Positions 26,861-34,765 of a stretch of DNA of 64,000 nucleotides are shown piece by piece. The notes below the pieces were generated by a model. The model saw nothing but the letters and a program-made list of their open reading frames with translations, did not search any database and was not told where the DNA came from. This DNA comes from Lysinibacillus sp. PLM2 (GTDB taxonomy: Bacteria; Bacillota; Bacilli; Bacillales_A; Planococcaceae). The position numbers and the translations under genes are program-made. The stretch covers positions 298,001 to 362,000 of the forward strand of contig AP025689.1 in assembly GCA_023168345.1 (NCBI GenBank), given 5' to 3'. Each line of letters opens with the position of its first letter. The stretch's first letter is position 1.

Positions 26861-26924
26861 ATATATAAGAATATGCTTATATATTGGGTAAAGTTTATAT
26901 AACTATATAAGAATATACTTATAT
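26861..26924. promoter_or_regulatory. Tandem ArsR operators
   Basis: Two inverted repeats of the ArsR/SmtB type lie upstream of arsR: ATATATAAG-N6-CTTATATAT (26861-26884) and ATATAAG-N6-CTTATAT (26905-26924). They share the AATAT centre and are about 42 bp apart centre to centre, four helical turns. Confidence 0.75.
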
Positions 26925-26953
26925 TAAAGTTTATATGAACAATAAGCAAATAT

Positions 26954-26983
26954 AAAAATGCGAATAATGAAATTCGCATTTTT
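26954..26983. terminator. Terminator after the acyltransferase gene
   Basis: AAAAATGCGAAT (26954-26965) and ATTCGCATTTTT (26972-26983) form a perfect 12-bp stem, 13 nt past the minus-strand stop of the acyltransferase gene. Confidence 0.87.
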
Positions 26984-26995
26984 ATAAGTATATTA

Positions 26996-27685
26996 TCAAT
27001 CTTCGCAGTCTTTCGCCATTTGGTTAAGGGAAGTCTTTATTTTTTCCAGAATCTTCGATTTTTGTTGATCAAAGTCTTGCTCATCTTGAAAGTAAATGGG
27101 TTCACAAGTAGTTAATGTTCTTTTATTTTTACTTACATAAAGAGGAACAAAGCCTATATGTTTTCCAGTGGATTTATAATAAAATTTGTCAATTAATAAA
27201 AATCCTTCATAGAGCGCTTTCGTTTCGGAAGAGGCATCAGCATAATCGATGTCAGGAAATATGATAATATCTTCCCCCTTTTGTAAAACGGTTACACTCT
27301 CTTTAAATGTCTGAATGATTTTTCGTGAACCTCTATTTACTGAAATAGAACGTAGAGAATTTATTAAACTAGTGATAAAAAATGAAAGAGGATAGGCGAT
27401 TAGTTTCGCAATTGTTTTATTCATTCCAGCCCGTTCTGAAAAAGTGTATTCGGAATATTGCTTGTAACATTCCTTTCGATCACTGAATACATGTAGTACC
27501 CAAGGATGGATGTGAATTGGAGACCAAAGGAGTGCATGGAATGGGCCGTACATATTTTGATGATGTGAAATATAAACTACAGGCTCATCAAATACCTTAA
27601 AATCCTCAACAGTATATGTGGGTGTTATCATTCGAACAGTTTTTTTTACAATTCGAACAAAGGGACCGTAAAATTTACCTTTCAT
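26996..27685 (-). CDS. PlsC-like (lysophospholipid) acyltransferase family protein, atypical active site
   Basis: The 229-residue protein resembles the LPLAT/PlsC fold: VYISHHQNMYGPFHALL in the place of the NHxxxxD box, SVNRGSRKIIQTF in the position of the glycerol-binding R-G block, and GEDIIIFPDIDYA with YEGFLLIDKFYYK in the place of the FPEG-type motif. The catalytic HxxxxD is not canonical here (HHQNMYG), so activity or substrate may differ. It overlaps the upstream glycosyltransferase gene by 11 bases and is clearly co-translated with it, which suggests a shared job in a membrane lipid or glycolipid. The family call is moderate. Confidence 0.62.
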   Translation of the reverse strand: MKGKFYGPFVRIVKKTVRMITPTYTVEDFKVFDEPVVYISHHQNMYGPFHALLWSPIHIHPWVLHVFSDRKECYKQYSEYTFSERAGMNKTIAKLIAYPLSFFITSLINSLRSISVNRGSRKIIQTFKESVTVLQKGEDIIIFPDIDYADASSETKALYEGFLLIDKFYYKSTGKHIGFVPLYVSKNKRTLTTCEPIYFQDEQDFDQQKSKILEKIKTSLNQMAKDCED

Positions 27686-28766
27686 GATGTTCGCCTACTA
27701 ACGATTCTTTTTTATGTTTATTCGCTATAAAATATTGGTGTAATTGATAAAACAAAAGTCCAATGATGACATCAATACTTAACTTCGCAATGATAATATT
27801 GAGATTCAAATAATAAGTTGTAAATGTTAGCAAGAAGTAGGTAATGAAAATATTACTTAGAAAAAGTAAGGCGTAGGAAAATCCTGAGCTTTTCTGGGGA
27901 GAGGTCCTTATTTTTCTATTCATGTAAAAGTTGCTAGAGGTTGAAAGAATTCGAGCAAAAATTGTTGCAAAGAGTATTCGTACTTTTGGCGCTAATTCTG
28001 CAAGTAAGATGCTGTTTAATGAGATGAAACAAAAGAAGTCAATAATCGCGGCAATAATAACAGTATAAAAATATTTTACAAAGCCTGTAATCATTTTTTT
28101 GAAGATTTTTAAAGAGTCATATATTGGATGATAGTGGGAACCTGAATTGTTATTAAAGTAAATGGTTTGAATCGGTATTTCTATAATACTTAGGTTGAGC
28201 TTTCTAGCATAGATGAGCATGAGTATTTCGTATTCATAGCGTTCACCTTTCAACTTTGCAATTTCAGGCAACTGCTGAGTAGGTATACCGCGTAATCCCG
28301 TTTGTGTATCTTTCAGTTTTTCTCCAAAGAGTAGCTGAAAGAAGAAAGTTGTTAATTTATTGCCCATTAAGCTTTTTATCGGGACATCTGTTTGATCAAA
28401 ATCACGTACTCCTAGTAAAATCCTGTGGTCATTATTTTTAAGTAATTTTGCAAGATTAATCACATCGCTGACAGCATGCTGCCCATCCGAATCTGCTGTC
28501 ACAACACCTTCAAGATGAGAAAAGTGTTCCAAATAATAATGAAAGGCAGTTTTCAATGAACGACCCTTGCCACGATTTACTTCGTGTGTAAGTACCGTGC
28601 AAATCCCACTAGTATGTAGTGTGTCAAAAATATGTATATAGGGTTCGCCACTACCGTCATTCACCACAATGATTTCAGCAATGCTTTGTGATTTTAATTG
28701 CCTAACATAGTCGATCAATTTTTCTGTAGGATTCAGAGCGGGTATGATAACTGCACAATTTATCAT
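27675..28766 (-). CDS. Family 2 glycosyltransferase fused to a GtrA-like membrane domain
   Basis: The 363-residue protein has an N-terminal GT-A glycosyltransferase (about residues 1-220) with IIVVNDGSGE, the metal-binding TADSDGQHA (DxD-type) and DTQTGLRGIP, a pattern shared with polyprenyl-phosphate (DPM1-like) transferases. Four C-terminal helices (about 225-350, FVKYFYTVIIAAIIDFFCF...) match the GtrA flippase-type domain. Such fusions load a sugar on undecaprenyl phosphate and help flip it for cell-surface glycosylation. The gene is directly coupled to an acyltransferase-like gene. The sugar and final acceptor are unknown. Confidence 0.86.
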   Translation of the reverse strand: MINCAVIIPALNPTEKLIDYVRQLKSQSIAEIIVVNDGSGEPYIHIFDTLHTSGICTVLTHEVNRGKGRSLKTAFHYYLEHFSHLEGVVTADSDGQHAVSDVINLAKLLKNNDHRILLGVRDFDQTDVPIKSLMGNKLTTFFFQLLFGEKLKDTQTGLRGIPTQQLPEIAKLKGERYEYEILMLIYARKLNLSIIEIPIQTIYFNNNSGSHYHPIYDSLKIFKKMITGFVKYFYTVIIAAIIDFFCFISLNSILLAELAPKVRILFATIFARILSTSSNFYMNRKIRTSPQKSSGFSYALLFLSNIFITYFLLTFTTYYLNLNIIIAKLSIDVIIGLLFYQLHQYFIANKHKKESLVGEHHER

Positions 28767-29090
28767 CGGCGGACTCTCCTTATCTTAAAATAAAAGGACC
28801 TACTAATATGTTACTATTTTTCCAATTTTATTTCCAAAGAGATAAATGAAAATTTTAGTAATAAATATAAAATCCAGTTTTCATAGAAGAAACATCTTAT
28901 AAACTGAAAGTTAAATCAGATATTAGAAGAGCAGAATACAATATTCATTATCGTTAATTATATGTAATAATTTCCAATAATATTTCTGTGTTAAAAATAT
29001 CTCGAAATCGAGATATATTTCTTGCGATTTGCCATCGTAAAATTGTAAAGTGGGAGTATATAAAAGTCGGAATTGGAAGTGGGGATAAAA
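28767..29090. other. Divergent spacer carrying the MhqR-type site
   Basis: About 320 bp between the minus-strand glycosyltransferase and the plus-strand dioxygenase. Apart from the palindrome at 28997-29016 and ribosome sites I see no gene or RNA structure; the rest is AT-rich. Confidence 0.6.
28997..29016. promoter_or_regulatory. MhqR-type operator upstream of the dioxygenase gene
   Basis: ATATCTCGA-AA-TCGAGATAT is a perfect palindrome 75 bp before the dioxygenase start codon. It agrees closely with the MhqR binding site known from B. subtilis (TATCTCGAATTCGAGATA as I recall it), which controls quinone-detoxifying dioxygenases and azoreductases. MhqR itself was not identified in this window. 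Confidence 0.75.
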
Positions 29091-30032
29091 ATGAATAAAA
29101 TATTAGGACATCACCATATATCAATGATTACAAAGAACGCAAAGCAAAATAACTATTTTTATCAAAAGATTCTTGGGTTAAGAAGGGTAAAAGTGTCTGT
29201 CAATCAAGATGATCCGTCAATGTACCATTTGTTTTTTGGAGATTTAACAGGTAGTCCAGGTACTGGACTTACCTTTTTTGAAATTCCGATGGTAGGAAAA
29301 ACTTATCGGGGAACAAATGCAATTACCCAAATTGGATTGTTTGTTCCCTCTGAAGAGAGCTTATATTACTGGAAAGAACGATTTGAGAAATTTCAAGTTA
29401 AGCATGAAGAAGTAACAACCTATGCAGGAAGAAAAGCGTTGCCATTTGAAGATCATGAAGGGCTACGATTAGTCTTATTAGAAAGTAAGGGTGAAATAGT
29501 GCCTGAATTTTGGTCGAAATGGGATGGGTCAGATGCTTCAATAGAACACCAGATTTTAGGAATGGGAACAATTGAAATGACAGTTAAAAATCTCAATAAA
29601 TTATCCAGTACATTAAGAGAACTGTTCGGATACATTGAGGTTTCACGTAAAAACGATGAAGTTCTATTCCAATCGGTGGAAGGAGAAGGGTTTGGTGAAA
29701 TTCTTGTTAAAGAATTAGATGGACCTAAGGAAAGACCAGGTCGTGGTAGTATACATCATTTAGCAATACGAGCAAAAGATGATAAAGAGCTTGAGGAATG
29801 GTCGGCAAAGGTAAAAGCAAGAGGGTTTGCTTCTTCTGGTATCGTGGATCGTTATTATTTCAAAAGCCTTTATTTTAGAGAATCGAACGGGATTTTATTT
29901 GAGATTGCCACAGATGAACCAGGCTTCACTGCAGACTCAAGTATTGAAGAGCTTGGAACTAAATTAGATTTGCCGCCATTTTTAGAGGATAGAAGATCAG
30001 AAATCGAAGCAAATTTAGAACCGATTGATTAA
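29091..30032 (+). CDS. Ring-cleaving dioxygenase of the VOC superfamily, MhqO/MhqE-like
   Basis: The 313-residue protein is built of four beta-alpha-beta-beta-beta VOC modules in two halves. The first metal His lies in GHHHISMITKN at the N-terminus, a second in GSIHHLAIRAKD (about residue 225), and a Glu ligand in NGILFEIATDEPGF. The sequence follows MhqO/MhqE-type hydroquinone dioxygenases (VNQDDPSMYHLFFGDLTGSPGTGLTFFEIP). These cleave hydroquinone or catechol adducts under electrophile stress. ATG 29091 behind GTGGGGA is preferred to TTG 29073. The upstream MhqR-type palindrome agrees with the call. Confidence 0.88.
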   Translation: MNKILGHHHISMITKNAKQNNYFYQKILGLRRVKVSVNQDDPSMYHLFFGDLTGSPGTGLTFFEIPMVGKTYRGTNAITQIGLFVPSEESLYYWKERFEKFQVKHEEVTTYAGRKALPFEDHEGLRLVLLESKGEIVPEFWSKWDGSDASIEHQILGMGTIEMTVKNLNKLSSTLRELFGYIEVSRKNDEVLFQSVEGEGFGEILVKELDGPKERPGRGSIHHLAIRAKDDKELEEWSAKVKARGFASSGIVDRYYFKSLYFRESNGILFEIATDEPGFTADSSIEELGTKLDLPPFLEDRRSEIEANLEPID

Positions 30033-30099
30033 TTCAATAATGTAGCTTCTTAAAATAATGGCTATGTTAATGAATATTGTTGATTCTATAAATAAATTA

Positions 30100-30122
30100 A
30101 GGACTTCACCTCTTGAAGTCCT
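30100..30122. terminator. Terminator between the dioxygenase and DUF3784 genes
   Basis: AGGACTTCA (30100-30108) and TGAAGTCCT (30114-30122) form a 9-bp stem with a 5-nt loop between the convergent stops at 30032 and 30126. Short A/T tracts flank it. Confidence 0.65.
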
Positions 30123-30125
30123 CTT

Positions 30126-30452
30126 TCAATTATCATTAAACTTTTTTTTGAATCTGTCTCTTGTATTGGAGTACACTAATGCAAAAATAATAAGCGATAA
30201 GAGTAAAATAAGACCAACTATAAACAAAACTTGGTTTCCTAACATCTCACTCAATGCAAATAATAATATGCTAAAGCTAATACCATACATAATTTTACCC
30301 ATAAACTTGCACAAAGCTACTTCATCGTATTGAGCCTTTTCACTGTCAGGCATTGTATTGTAACCTGCAAGTATTGATGCTCCTTTTCCTTTCGATAGTG
30401 TGATAGCAAAAATTAAGAAAGGTATTGAAATCATTAGAACAGCTACTCCCAA
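30126..30452 (-). CDS. Small membrane protein, DUF3784-like
   Basis: The 108-residue protein has three hydrophobic segments: one N-terminal, then two after the conserved block GKGASILAGYNTMPDSEKAQYDEVALCKFMG. That block is the hallmark of DUF3784-type proteins of Firmicutes. The function is unknown. It starts with TTG at 30452 behind an excellent AAAGGAGG, 8 nt away. The apparent end of an IS1595-type element lies only about 25 bases upstream, so any original promoter is probably displaced and expression would depend on the element. Confidence 0.78.
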   Translation of the reverse strand: MGVAVLMISIPFLIFAITLSKGKGASILAGYNTMPDSEKAQYDEVALCKFMGKIMYGISFSILLFALSEMLGNQVLFIVGLILLLSLIIFALVYSNTRDRFKKKFNDN

Positions 30453-30478
30453 ACAAGTTACCTCCTTTTCTATAAGAT

Positions 30479-31631
30479 TCTCTGTTGGTTAAACAATCGA
30501 GAATTTAGTATTTATACGTTCTTAATGAATCATAGGTTTCATTAATTGGAAATAGACAGCTCTCTACAATCATTTTACTAATAGATGCATTATCACTTCG
30601 GTGTTTAACAATATCCAAGAATTGAAACCAACTCAAATAATGGTCGAGGTATTTTGTTGCCACACCATTAAATCGTTGCATCCAACCTTTTAAACGGCTG
30701 TGATAGTTATTGACGTTTTGGATATGATACAATCCTTTTACACGTTCTGAACCATCTGACTTAAAACGATAATGCTCTAATTCTTTGCTTTTTGCATAGG
30801 CAGAAAAAGCTCTCCAAGCATCGGTACAAAGAGTGTTGTCCGATGATAGTTTAGAACCAATAGCCTTATCTAATTGAGTTTTAACAACTCTACCTCTACC
30901 AAGTACACCAGAATATGTTGCCTTTTGACGGTCTCTTGCGATTAAGACGCAAACCTGTTCGTGACTAATGCCACGTAATTTTGACGAGCCACCACGTTTG
31001 CGAGGTTTACGCCCCTCAATATTTCTTTTGCCTTTTTCCGAATACAGAAAATAAGTTTCATCCATCTCTACAATCCCCGAAAAAGATTCAAAATTCATTT
31101 GTTTTAATGCAGACAATACTTTATGCCTCCAATAAAACAGGGTAACGTAATGTACATTACCAATGAGTTCTGCAGATTTACGGAGTGAATAACCTTCTAA
31201 CAAACATTTTATAAAATCCAACCATTTTTCAGACTTATGTGTTCGATACCATGGTGTTGCAGTTACATCAGTAAATGTTTTTCCGCAATCTTTACAACGG
31301 TATCGTTGACGTTCAACTTCTTTTAGACCAAGTTTTACTGTATATTTGCCAAAACGAACCACTTTTTTAGAACTACAATGTACACAAGTGTATCCATCTT
31401 GATTTTTTCGTTCAGTTACTTCTTGAAAGACAGGTTCACTTGCAGAAAATGACATAAGAGAATTGATAAAAAATTCTTGTAAACCGATGTTGTTCTGCCG
31501 AATTCAATTTTTTAATCTCTGCTATTAACTCTCTTACTGTCATTACAAACCCTCCAAACGAATGTTCTCACTAACATTATAGAACATCTGTTTGTTTTTA
31601 TCAAATATCAACAGTGTTATTTAACAAAGCC
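30479..31631 (-). mobile_element. IS1595-family (ISXO2-like) insertion sequence, damaged
   Basis: A single transposase gene is flanked by poorly matched candidate ends: CTCTGTTGGTTAAACAA near 30479 on the plus strand, and GGCTTTGTTAAATAACA read on the minus strand from 31631. The ends are approximate and I could not find the 8-bp target duplication usual for the family. The transposase reading frame is broken near its start. Both ends touch functional features: the DUF3784 ribosome site on one side and the carD-like gene terminator on the other. Confidence 0.55.
30505..31543 (-). pseudogene. IS1595-family transposase, probably frameshifted near the N-terminus
   Basis: The 316-codon frame 31455-30505 contains a zinc-ribbon (CVHCSSKKVVRFG and CKDCGKTF), a HTH region and the DDE-type ISXO2 catalytic domain (IVEMDETYF, LCTDAWRAF, NNYHSRLKGWM). 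Its ATG at 31455 has no ribosome site. A better start, ATG 31543 behind GGAGGG, opens a different frame (MTVRELIAEIKKLNSAEQHRFTRIF) that stops after 36 codons. Removing one T from the T6 run near 31475 would join them as ...FTRIFINSLMSFSASEPVFQ. A one-base insertion has therefore probably inactivated the gene, although slippage on the T run could still give some product. Confidence 0.75.
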
Positions 31632-31636
31632 AAAAT

Positions 31637-31677
31637 AATAAAAAAAGCCTCTTAAAAAATAAACACTTTTAAGGGGC
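31637..31677 (-). terminator. Terminator of the carD-like gene
   Basis: GCCTCTTAAAA (31647-31657) pairs with TTTTAAGGGGC (31667-31677). On the minus strand it is followed by seven U residues encoded at 31640-31646. It lies 16 nt after the carD-like stop codon. Confidence 0.8.
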
Positions 31678-31692
31678 AGTTTTATTTACTCT

Positions 31693-32190
31693 TTACTGTA
31701 CTTGTAAATTTCTTTCGACTTGATTATAAATATCTTCAGTAGTTGTATTTAATGAAAGTGCTAGCTCTGAGAAGAGACTGTTTTGAATAGTGTTCAGTAG
31801 CTTAACATCTTGATTGCCAAGTTTTTTTCCATTAGCCTCATCATCTTTTTGCTTAGCCATTAAAGTGTTTACGATTTTAGCAATTTCAAATCGGTCGCCT
31901 TTTTTTATCGCTTCAGAATATATATGGATTCGATGATTATTTTTTTCGATCCATTCAACGCCTAAATTTTTAAATGAATCAATAATTTTCATTGCTGTTT
32001 TTTTATCTACAACATCACTTAAATTTAATTTTTTACTATTAATAGGGATGTGAATAACTAATTGTTGATTGTTTAAAGGATGCATTACATAATAGGTCTT
32101 TGTTTCCTCAGAGAAGGTTTTTTCTGTTATATCATCAATCTCACAAATACCATGTGAAGAATAAATGATTAAATCACCAATATTATACAT
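31693..32190 (-). CDS. CarD-family transcriptional regulator
   Basis: The 165-residue protein has the N-terminal CarD/TRCF-RID Tudor-like domain (YNIGDLIIYSSHGICEIDDI... YVMHPLNNQQLVIHIPIN), which in CarD/CdnL proteins binds the RNA polymerase beta subunit. A helical C-terminal domain follows (LMAKQKDDEANGKKLGNQDVKLLNTIQNSL), which binds promoter DNA. B. subtilis has a similar protein, YdeB. Such proteins stabilise open complexes at promoters. It is divergent from a marR gene, and the shared 130-bp spacer is packed with palindromes, so expression is probably controlled by that MarR protein. Confidence 0.87.
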   Translation of the reverse strand: MYNIGDLIIYSSHGICEIDDITEKTFSEETKTYYVMHPLNNQQLVIHIPINSKKLNLSDVVDKKTAMKIIDSFKNLGVEWIEKNNHRIHIYSEAIKKGDRFEIAKIVNTLMAKQKDDEANGKKLGNQDVKLLNTIQNSLFSELALSLNTTTEDIYNQVERNLQVQ

Positions 32191-32213
32191 ACAGATACCA
32201 CCTTTATATATTT

Positions 32214-32275
32214 TGTCAACCTAGTTTACAATTCAATTGTAACACGTAAAAAGCTAATTGTCAATTCGGTTGACA
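32214..32275. promoter_or_regulatory. Operator cluster between carD-like and marR genes
   Basis: Two 17-bp palindromes of one type lie 45 bp apart: TGTCAACCTAGTTTACA (32214-32230) and TGTCAATTCGGTTGACA (32259-32275). A further perfect palindrome TTACAATT-C-AATTGTAA (32226-32242) overlaps the first. Divergent operators of this kind are the usual autoregulatory arrangement of MarR repressors. The same motif recurs at 34086-34571. Confidence 0.68.
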
Positions 32276-32327
32276 AATTGAAGGTAGCTGACTATATTAA
32301 ATTTAATAATGATTAGAGGTGAAGTCG

Positions 32328-32756
32328 TTGGAATATCCACTTGATACTCTTGGAATAGTGAATTTAATAAGCGAACGACAAGTCGTACTTCAACAAATGG
32401 CAAATCATACATGGGAAGAGTATAGTGATATAAAAATTTCAAATTCAGAATGGTATATTATGGCGAGAATTTACGGCCAAAAGACAACGATTTCTATGGT
32501 AACAAAAAACGTCACGATTACTAGACAGGCAACACATAAAAATATTAAAAGCTTAGAAGCAAAAGGGCTAGTTGAAATAAGTAATGCAGAACATAATAAA
32601 AGAGATAAATGCATTCAATTAACCAAATTAGGTGAACAATGCTTTAAAAAGTATGAGGAAATTAAAGATCAGATAGAAAAAAAGGTTGCACAAAACATAG
32701 GAGCTGAAAGGCTTACCCTTTTGAAAGATATACTTAAAATTAATTGGGGCATATAA
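32328..32756 (+). CDS. MarR-family transcriptional regulator
   Basis: The 142-residue winged-helix protein has a MarR-like core: IMARIYGQKTTISMVTKNVTITRQATHKNIKSLEAKGLVEIS with the recognition helix around residues 60-75, and the basic wing AEHNKRDKCIQLTKLG. A TTG at 32328, six bases after GAGGTG, is the preferred start; a GTG at 32319 overlaps that ribosome site. Single cysteines (Cys in KRDKCIQL and EQCFKKY) could serve redox sensing, but this is speculation. It is flanked by palindromic operators on its 5' side and by a convergent aldo/keto reductase gene on its 3' side. Confidence 0.88.
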   Translation: MEYPLDTLGIVNLISERQVVLQQMANHTWEEYSDIKISNSEWYIMARIYGQKTTISMVTKNVTITRQATHKNIKSLEAKGLVEISNAEHNKRDKCIQLTKLGEQCFKKYEEIKDQIEKKVAQNIGAERLTLLKDILKINWGI

Positions 32757-32792
32757 AAAAGCGAGAGGATTATTAAACGTCCTCTCACTTTT
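32755..32792. terminator. Bidirectional terminator between marR and the aldo/keto reductase
   Basis: GAGAGGA (32763-32769) pairs with TCCTCTC (32780-32786), with A tracts before and T tracts after, between convergent stop codons at 32756 and 32797. Confidence 0.8.
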
Positions 32793-32796
32793 GCAT

Positions 32797-33732
32797 TTAT
32801 CCGGCGAAAATTTGGTCGATACGTTGGATTTCTTCAGGAGTTAGCTCCACATTTAACGTTTTTAGGTTATTTAAAACTTGTTCTGAATGTTTTGCGCCTG
32901 GAATAACAGCTGCAATGGCGTCTTGTGTTAAATACCATGCAAGGACAACATTTGCAACCTCTGCACCCTTGGCATTAGCGATTTCACGAATGTGTTCAAC
33001 CTTTTCAACATTACTGATAAATGCTTCCCCTTGGAAATGAGGCTGTTTCAAACGACCGGGGTCTATTGCTGTATCCTTTCTATACTTTCCAGTTAATAGA
33101 CCTGAGGCAAGAGGGAAGTATGGAATAAAGGAAATTTGCTTTTCTATTGTATAAGGGAAGTAAGTTTGTTCTGCACCACGGTTGATTAAATTATAATTAC
33201 CTTGTAAAACATCCACATAACCATCCTTATTAGCTTCTTTCAATTGATCTAAGGAGAAGTTCGAAACTCCAATTGCACGAATTTTCCCTTCATCTTTTAG
33301 TTGTTTTAATGCACCAATAGCCTCATCCTTTGGTGTGCTTTCGTCTGGAAAATGGATATAAAGTAAATCAATATAATCTGTTTGAAGACGTTTTAATGAT
33401 TTTTCAGTTTCGTTTTTTAGAAATTCGGGCGAATTGTCCATTGTCATGTTACCATCAACAATTTTAGGACCTATTTTTGTTGCAATGATTAACTCCGAAC
33501 GTTTACCAGTTTCTTTTACTACCTCACCAATCAACTCTTCCGAACGGCCTGGACCATACATAAATGCCGTGTCGATAAAATTTATTCCATGTTCGATAGC
33601 AGTGCGAACTAAATGCTTCCCAGCTTCTTCATCCACATTTGGATATATATTGTGCCCGCCAACTGCATTTGTACCTAAACCAAGAGGATTGACATATAAT
33701 TCCGATTTTCCAAGCTGCACTTTGTTTCCCAT
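32797..33732 (-). CDS. Aldo/keto reductase
   Basis: The 311-residue TIM-barrel oxidoreductase reduces aldehydes or ketones with NADPH. The catalytic tetrad is recognisable: Asp in FIDTAFMYG with the Tyr just after, Lys in IIATKIGPK, and His in LLYIHFPDE. The NADPH-binding C-terminal part appears as [11 protein letters not shown]. It resembles the IolS/YqkF-type AKR proteins of Bacillus. AKRs of this kind often protect against reactive carbonyls, which fits the neighbouring luciferase-like and dioxygenase genes. Its 5' side faces the 1-kb operator array. Confidence 0.92.
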   Translation of the reverse strand: MGNKVQLGKSELYVNPLGLGTNAVGGHNIYPNVDEEAGKHLVRTAIEHGINFIDTAFMYGPGRSEELIGEVVKETGKRSELIIATKIGPKIVDGNMTMDNSPEFLKNETEKSLKRLQTDYIDLLYIHFPDESTPKDEAIGALKQLKDEGKIRAIGVSNFSLDQLKEANKDGYVDVLQGNYNLINRGAEQTYFPYTIEKQISFIPYFPLASGLLTGKYRKDTAIDPGRLKQPHFQGEAFISNVEKVEHIREIANAKGAEVANVVLAWYLTQDAIAAVIPGAKHSEQVLNNLKTLNVELTPEEIQRIDQIFAG

Positions 33733-34765
33733 TCTTATTACCCCTTTTCGAAAGATTATAGATCTTCTAATTGAATATTAATTTTTGAAGCAATCGGGGG
33801 ATGCTCTTCGAAAATTTAAAATTTTGGACTGACGCCATCATCCCTCTATTAAATTTTAAAAAATTCCAATTCCTGTATCAAACATTATGAACTCGGTTTT
33901 TATTATATAAAGAGATTGGGTGGGGAAAATTATTATTTCCAATTAAGTTTCGTTGAATTCAAAGTCGATAAAGGGAAAAAAATCTGAGAACAGTTTATGC
34001 AACGTAACTCAAAGTGATTATTGCATGCTTTGATTTTTAAAAGGTTAAAATGTAAGTAAAAATATAAAACTTGTTTTCATTTTTATGTCAACTAAGTTTA
34101 CGATTTGTACGATGGAAAAACTCTCATTTGTCGGATTTAGTATGAAACAACTAGTATGTTATTAAGATAGTTATGTATGAGAAGGAGATGGTAAATATTA
34201 TCGTATTAAAGATTTAAAATAAGTTAATCACTCAAGTTTTTTTGTCAATGAGGTTTACATAATAGCTATATAAGAAAAATAACAAAGAGGGAAATAAGGT
34301 TTGAGTGTATTGTTTTTATATGAAAATAATTAGGTAAATAGAGAATCTCAAATAAAAATATCTATGATAATTATATAAATCTTTAATTCAATATATTTTT
34401 GTCAATGAAGTTTACAGAAAAGATATATGAAGAAAATGAACTGTCGAATTAAAAAGAATACAATTTATTTTATCCAAAAAAACTTAAACATCTATTGTAT
34501 AGTAATTAAAACTACTTTAGATGTATTAGAAATAGAATCAATTATTAAAATTTATGTAAACCAAGTTGATGAAAATATTAAAGTAAAAAAATGAATTGTC
34601 GGTTAGTTTACTAATATCCCGTCGAAAATTTATTGTCGCGAAAATTGTATAGTACGTTTTTTCCAAACAGCAAATTGGATAATGTATGATGTTGTTCGTT
34701 AAAATAAAGTAGTAATAGGAAATATGTTTGCATAACATGCAATATTTATAAAGGGGAGTTTCATT
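33733..34765. other. 1-kb gene-free spacer, extremely AT-rich, with a phased palindrome array
   Basis: No credible gene lies between the divergent aldo/keto reductase and luciferase-like genes. The first 350 bp show no structure that I recognise. The last 680 bp contain about four diverged tandem units of 155-157 bp (annotated separately). A 66-codon minus-strand frame at 34538-34738 lacks a ribosome site and family resemblance and was rejected. Confidence 0.6.
34086..34700. repeat. Diverged tandem array of ~157-bp units, each headed by a 17-bp palindrome
   Basis: Unit heads are TGTCAACTAAGTTTACG (34086), TGTCAATGAGGTTTACA (34243), TGTCAATGAAGTTTACA (34400) and TGTAAACCAAGTTGATG (34555), at spacings of 157, 157 and 155 bp. 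A T-rich run precedes each. A second element, TGTCGG or TGTCGA, lies 42-43 bp into units one, three and four (34129, 34442, 34597). Units three and four also share ATTGTATAGTA (34494 and 34644). The palindrome family TGTMAAY-N3-RTTKACA is shared with the marR/carD spacer. The rest of each unit has diverged strongly. Confidence 0.62.

Noticed and set aside
30058-30333. 91-codon plus-strand ORF opposite the DUF3784 gene
   Set aside because: It is antisense to a recognisable protein family member and crosses a terminator hairpin.
30126-32190. Toxin-antitoxin or phage-defence island around the IS1595 element and CarD/MarR genes
   Set aside because: Neither the DUF3784, CarD nor MarR proteins show defence or toxin features; the region reads as stress regulation plus an IS.
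34086-34571. CRISPR array
   Set aside because: Repeats are only 17 bp, spaced 157 bp, partly palindromic and diverged; no cas genes are nearby.
34538-34738. 66-codon minus-strand ORF in the 1-kb spacer
   Set aside because: It has no ribosome site and no family resemblance, its composition is that of AT-rich spacer, and it overlaps the palindrome array.
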